From: Serinus canaria
Taxonomy: Eukaryota > Chordata > Aves > Passeriformes > Fringillidae
Reading direction: 5' to 3'
DNA length: 64,000 nucleotides
NCBI RefSeq assembly: GCF_022539315.1
Contig: NC_066317.1
Location: 50,262,435-50,326,434, forward strand
Positions within the stretch are counted from its first letter, which is position 1, and each line of letters begins with the position of its first letter. Shown one piece after another: positions 58,261 through 64,000 of this stretch. The notes under the pieces are model-generated. The model worked only from the letters and a program-made list of their open reading frames with translations. It was not told where the DNA came from and did no database searches. A program made the translations under genes and the position numbers.

Positions 58261-61200
58261 TAAAATGTCATCTTTCTCACTGTTGTCCTGTCATTGGTCA
58301 CTAACAAGGCTAACATATGCAAAATGAGTGAAAGAAATAAAGGGAAGGAGCAGTCCATGTTTCATTGTATGTATCTATAAGAAAGTGACCTTTGTGGAAA
58401 GGGAAATCCTCCCTGCTTCACAGAGAAACAATGGGAGGAGAGGCAAAGAGAGATTTTGCACAGAAAATGTCTGTATCTCTCTTTTCTCAGACATTAGTGG
58501 GTATCAAACCCCTGTTTTGTCCTGAACTGTTAAAGGAGAGTTTGATGCCCCATCTTAATGGAAATCTGGAAACTCTCTAGGATAGAGTGAAGCAAAGCAG
58601 TATGTGAGTCCCTTTTCTTTTCTTAGCTTGGGTTTCTAAACAAGGAGCCTGTTGGGTATTTCATGTTTACACAGTGACTTCACAAACATATGAGTGAGCA
58701 CTTTGTTACAAACTGAGGAAAGCACACATAGATACTCTTATGACAGAATTGCACAGAACAGTGCATAGGTGTCACTGTCAGAGAATACAATTGTTTCTAA
58801 GAGGAGGAAAGTAGTGTCATTTTCCTTCTTCAGTTTATGTAGGCTGAGCCACATAAGCACTATAAAAATAGAGATTGTCTATTAAAAAATGGTCTAAAAC
58901 CACCTTTAATTAGTTTAAAATAATAAGGCAGAGAGGGAGAGAAACAAGTACAATTTACTTTAATTGCTAACTCACTTATACCCACAGAAGAAACAGCACC
59001 CCATTTTACAGAAACCACACAAACAAAGAGAATAATGTGGGGAACCCTGATTTACATAGAGAGTTTTCTTTCATTGAATCCTTCCTTTAGCTCCAGAGAA
59101 CTAAAGAGAAGTGTACTGTATACTCAGTGAGCATCAAATGTATCTTGTGGAACAGATAGAATTCTTGGGATAGAATTCTTGGTCAGACTTGAACACAGTT
59201 TAGGTAGCTCACAAGGCTTGTGTGGAGCCCAGTTGCAGGTTGGTGTCTGACCTGTTGAAATGTCAAACCATTCTGTTGCTTCAGCACAAGTACTAGATAG
59301 GATTCTGTCATTCTGTGGTGTGGCAGAAGTGCAAAAGGCTTAATCTAATAATCATTTGAAATTCCAAGCCATGGTTAACCTTTAAATGTTTCTCTGAGCC
59401 AGTAATGGATTTCAGTTCCTAATGTCAAAATATTCTACCTGCGACAAAGTTTTAACTTTTGAAAATGTAATTTGAACTTCTTGTAATCATAAGTTTTCAA
59501 GAGTGGAAAAATATGACAGAAATGTCTCAAATATCTGAGGGAATTAAGACAAGATACTCACTTTGCACTTGGTCTTTTTGCATGTTGAAACTGTGTCAGA
59601 CATTGAAGTGGTCTAAAATCAGTAATATAAAGTATCAATCTTGTTCAAAGTTAAATTCCTGGATTTCTCTGAACAAGTATAAAAAAGAAAAAGGGACTGT
59701 GAATTGAAGCTAAAAAAAATGAGTCCTCTCCTTTCCTCACCCTCAAACACTCAAAACCTTTATAATTTTATTTTTTAAATCTTGGTTTCATGGAATCACA
59801 GACTCACAGAGTATCCAAACCAACCATAACTCAAAATTGCAAATAGTTCCTATGAATTTGTAATCAACTTTGATCAAGAGTCTAACCAGTAAACTAGGAT
59901 TCCTTTGGGTCAAGCTTCAAATGAAGTCAGTACATTAAAAGAGCAGGAAGATCTGTAAACAAGAACAACTTATTCCAGCTCCCTTTTTCTTCAATAGAAA
60001 CAATAGTTTTAAAGACAAATTATTCTAAACCACACAAAAGATCTTATTCACAATCATGGGTGGAGGAATTGTAAATCTATGGTTTTATTTATCTCCATTA
60101 ACTTTAGGCAAAAATGTCCTTCCATTAACATTACTGTTTCATTGGTATTCTTTGCAATGATCTAGTAAAAAATAAGTGTAGGGAGAATTGTATCTTGATA
60201 ATTTATTGCTATTCTTTCTTTTTCTTTTTTTTTTATTCTTTTTGAGCAATCATCAGATTTGTTTACCAGTTAATCTTACACAATATACTAGCAAAACTGG
60301 CATGTGGGCTTATAAATCAAGTGAACTCAGAGTTAAACTTTGTATATGAGTAATTAGAGCTTTTCTGAGCTATTTCTATGCACTTCTTTTCAACCTTCAG
60401 ATCAGGTGACAATTAAAGATGTTCCTTACATGAGTATTCATCCTTACCACCCTATCTGCAGTGTGAGTAGCACTGTGTCCTAAGGAAGCACATTGGTTTT
60501 TGGTCAGGTTTTTAACACAGTAGTAAGAATTTGCAGTTTTTGAGGAGCTCAAACTCTTCACTAAAGCTGTCAGTTTTTTAAAGGCCAGTCGTGGCAGTTA
60601 TTTAAAAACAAACTTGTGAACAAAATATTTCAGTAAATGTATACATCTGATGATTTAATACTTGTACATTAACTGCTCTCATTTAGGAATAGAAAAATTG
60701 CATGTGTTAATATGTAATGTGGAGATCCAGCAAAATAAAAGGTTAGGCCATGGATTTTACCACAGAGCAGCTAGGAAAAGCTATATTGTAGGGATATCAT
60801 GAAAATAGTATGGATGTTAAATATCAATGAAAAATCTGAGCAGAAAGTGATGGACTGATTACAGGTTTGAGATATTACTGCTTTATAATTAATCAGAGCA
60901 TGAGGCACCAGAGAGGGATTTGGAGGTGAAAACATTGGGATTTTTTTTTTTTTTTTACATATCAAATTAAATTCATAACTAGTCAGCCATGAAATCAAAA
61001 ACTTAGAGAGATAGGCCAATATCTCCCTGAAGGCCTTAAAAGAGCAAAGGTAATTTACTGGGACTAAAAAATGTTCATTTCTTTAGGGAGAGTCAGGAAG
61101 AAGTCAGAACTCTTCTATATAAGTATTTTTACAACATTTTGTGCTGCTAACATTAATCAGTTATTATATGAATAAAAGTTGCACACTGCAAATTTTTCCC

Positions 61201-64000
61201 CCACACTGTGGTTATATAGCAGGAAGTTAGGATAAAGGGGAGAAATCTTTTAGTAATGTGCAAATTTTTTCATTTTTACTTTCACATATCAAAGTGTTTT
61301 ACCCTTCCTAAGAACCTTATTATAGTAAGGAATGAATATTTTTGGGACGTTACAGGAGTGTCACAAGGAAAATTGATTTTTATTCCTTCATATCAATAAC
61401 TATATATTTGTCAGTCGATAATCCAAGGCCATGGTGCTCAGTGCAGTGCAGGAGTGGAAAGCAGAAGTGCTTTCCCTCTGAGAAGTGAAGTCAGCAGTGT
61501 GCTACATGATCGCATCCAAACCATGAATGAATGTGCATGAAATCTGGTAGCTGTCCTCTGCTGAGACCAAAACTTTGTCCTTTCCATTACCACCTAGTTA
61601 ATTCCAACCTGCAAGTCTATAAGACATGGGCATCATGAGAAAGGCAGAAGCCTCCACAGTAACTTGTAAGAACTCTAAGTAAGGTGACTAAGATCACGAG
61701 CTGGCAGCTAAGGACATTTTCCACATCCCTCGGTCATTTCCAGACCCATGTAATGTGTCAGGAAACCACTATAAAGTGAATGAAACAAACAAAGCTTGAA
61801 AAAAATAAACAAGAACCACAAATAAAACAACACTAAAGAAAACCCAAACAACCCCAGAAGGAAACATGAGACCTTTGCTTACAGTATATTTTTCTTTTGG
61901 AAAATGAAACTTTAAAAGCAAATGTTGTCAGGTTCTTCTGGAAGATGAAAAACACGTTACAAGTTTGATTTTGATCATGTACAAGGCCACTCAAGAATGT
62001 CTTAAACTGACATGAAAAGAAATGTTTCTGTTTTCTTCCTTGTTTTTCTACCAGATGAAAAGAATGCTGTATTGTACTGGATGTCTTGGTGAAGAGCCGA
62101 GGTCTAGTTATATCAGACGAACAAGCAGCACCTGTTGGGAAGTTTCAATCCTGCTCTTTAATTCTATTTTATCACTGTACTTGAAAATTTAAATATTTTA
62201 GTGTCCAGATTTTTAAAAATACTGAAGCCTTTTCAGATTCATCAGTGTCTAGATATCCACTGTGGATAAGTAAATGTAGTGAAAGCATGTTTCCAAAAGG
62301 CTGTGATGAAATTTCATGCTGAGTAAGGGATCTGAATGCATATCTTGGTGTACATCACAGGCATGAACAGGGAGAAGACATTTGGAAGGAAAATAAGATC
62401 CTCATTTCTACAGCAAATAAAACCCCTCATACATCTTTATCTCTACAGCAAGGGAATGTTATCTGCCTGAACACTTCTCATTTCCTACTACAACTTTAAA
62501 TGAAAGCAGCAGCCTTTGTAGATTCTTATTTGAGTCAGTCAGTACTGTTTGCTGCTGGGGGATATGTGTGACAAGGCACAGCTGAGAGGCCTAGAAAAGC
62601 ACTTACATTTTCATTCTACAGGTTTTACTGTCTTGCTCCACATGTTCTTGATAGAACAATAAATGCTGGGACAATGATTGAGTGCTTTATGAGATACATT
62701 TTGAGCTAGAAACATTTTAGATCCAGACACCCATTGTTTCACGTACATGTTTTTAGATCTATTCTTACAACTATGCTAATATTCTGGAAATAAATTACAT
62801 TAATTTTCAGTTAATTATATGGAATAATTCATTCTGTTCAGAAGTAACAAAATAAAACCATAACATAATACACAGAAAAATATTCAGATGCCAAATTGAA
62901 TAAAAAACCAGAACAAAATGGGAGATCTGTTGGCAGCATGCACCTGATAAGTGGCTGCATTTCAGAAACTGCTTTGACAAAAAGAAAATACTTTGAGCCC
63001 AAAGAGATACAAAACTGCAATAGAGGAGTATAACCTCTGGGCAAATTTAATTGATTATGACTAGATGAAGCACTGTTGAATGTCCCAGTTCAGCAAATCT
63101 TTTAAACTTTGCTGGGAATATTTGTTTATTTTTCCTGTTTGATGCAGTAAACATCCATTAGACATTAAAAGAGTACACCAATATGCCACTGATCCTCTGG
63201 TCCTTGATAAGGTGCCAGCCACTCAGTATCTCCATTTGCATAAACAGCTGGAGTTTTTCTGGACCTATTCCTATCATGTAGCTGGATGCCTTCCTGATGG
63301 TCTGCACTTCATCCTATCTCCAGTGAGCTAGCTTGTTTGTGATAGATCTGAAAACTTCACAGAGAGAAAAGGATATTTATTTAGTCACATTTAATTTAAG
63401 CAGACTTCAATATAAATTTAATAGGGAGCATGGTTTGGAACGTGCAGAATAAGCTGTTCTCTGCACTTTTATCAGTTTACTAGCAGACATGGGGAAATCT
63501 CTTGGTTACAGTAATCTCTTCTTTTCCTTAACAGATTGATTGTATGCATGAGGGGTTTAATCTGTTCTCCCTGGTGAAAAAAGCCCATAAAAATAGTATA
63601 TTTCCTAATTCAGTAAAATTTCATGGTAATAAAATCACAAAGTTGTAAAGTGAATGGTACTCTGTATGAAAAGGCTTTGCATACAACAAGACGTTGCTTT
63701 CCATGGAACAAGTTACAAAAGTGTTAAAGTAATTTTTTTTTCAGTTTTATGTTGCACTATATATTCAATGGGTAAAGTTTCTGGTTTTATTCCTTTATTT
63801 CTAATAAGAATCTGTATGACAGATTTAGGCTTTGAAAATTTGAATCTACAGTGGATCATACTATTCACAGGGTGTTTTTTCATAGTCTGTGATGATCCAC
63901 TAGAGTCAATGTTACATGATCTCAAATAGAAAAAAACATAAAAATATTTTTAAATATTAATTTTCCCAACTTTTAAGACTGCCACATTGTACAAGGTTAA
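58261..64000. other. Non-coding stretch to window end
   Basis: Unique AT-rich sequence with short T and A runs (for example T14 near 60943). No exon pair, RNA gene or clear transposon beyond the weak CR1-like tail at 59.8 kb. Confidence 0.6.
59788..59835 (-). mobile_element. Possible CR1 tail scrap
   Basis: 'catggaatcacagactcacagagtatccaaaccaacc' resembles the antisense of a CR1 octamer tail (CTGTGATTC repeated) and the adjacent TTGG block. It is too short and worn to be sure, and nothing beyond 59840 aligns. Confidence 0.35.

Noticed and set aside
1..64000. CRISPR arrays, rRNA, U6/7SK/Y RNA genes, telomeric repeats or mitochondrial insertions
   Set aside because: I looked for their characteristic phrases or periodicities and found none.

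Overview
This window looks like non-coding, AT-rich vertebrate DNA, either intergenic or deep intronic, most likely from a bird. I found no intact protein-coding gene, no rRNA or functional tRNA gene, no CRISPR array and no operon-like layout. CG dinucleotides are scarce and open reading frames are short. The avian call rests on the repeats: several CR1 LINE copies (3' tails, 3' UTRs and reverse-transcriptase remnants), one LTR that matches a common avian ERVL-type LTR as I remember it, and two SINE copies in which a tRNA-Ile-like head is joined to a CR1-like 3' tail. That SINE architecture is what I know from TguSINE1-type elements of passerines, so a passerine is my best guess. It rests on memory, not on a database search.

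Layout. Bases 1-4.3 kb are featureless. At 4.4-4.6 kb lies a doubtful LTR fragment. Between 6.6 and 8.4 kb there is a coding-like patch on the minus strand with good splice donors, a plus-strand ERV LTR (7.3-7.8 kb), a 21-bp tandem repeat and a short CR1 tail. A sense CR1 3' end occupies 9.75-10.3 kb. At 13.2-13.9 kb the minus strand holds the longest open frame of the window. It does not look like a known transposon and has a second open frame immediately upstream in another phase, so it looks like a decayed gene or retrocopy of unknown identity. A large CR1 reverse-transcriptase remnant follows directly (14.2-15.4 kb, minus). SINEs sit at 20.2 kb (plus) and 29.3 kb (minus). A possible 125-nt exon lies at 22.7 kb, next to a 24-bp perfect palindrome at 22.0 kb. 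A GC-rich CA-repeat island lies at 31.5-31.8 kb. Microsatellites at 36.3 kb (GAAA/CAAA/A) and 37.6 kb (eight ATTGG units) are followed by about 19 kb with almost no recognisable repeats. A second long CR1 remnant lies at 57.3-58.3 kb (minus), beside a T24 run.

The genes do not work together in any visible way, because there are none that can be defended as intact. What merits a second look is the unidentified coding-like material at 13.2-13.9 kb and 6.6-7.3 kb, the possible exons at 22.7 kb and 42.2 kb, and repeat-poor stretches that could be conserved regulatory elements. I did not find a convincing previously undescribed system. Boundaries of decayed repeats are approximate, typically within tens of bases.
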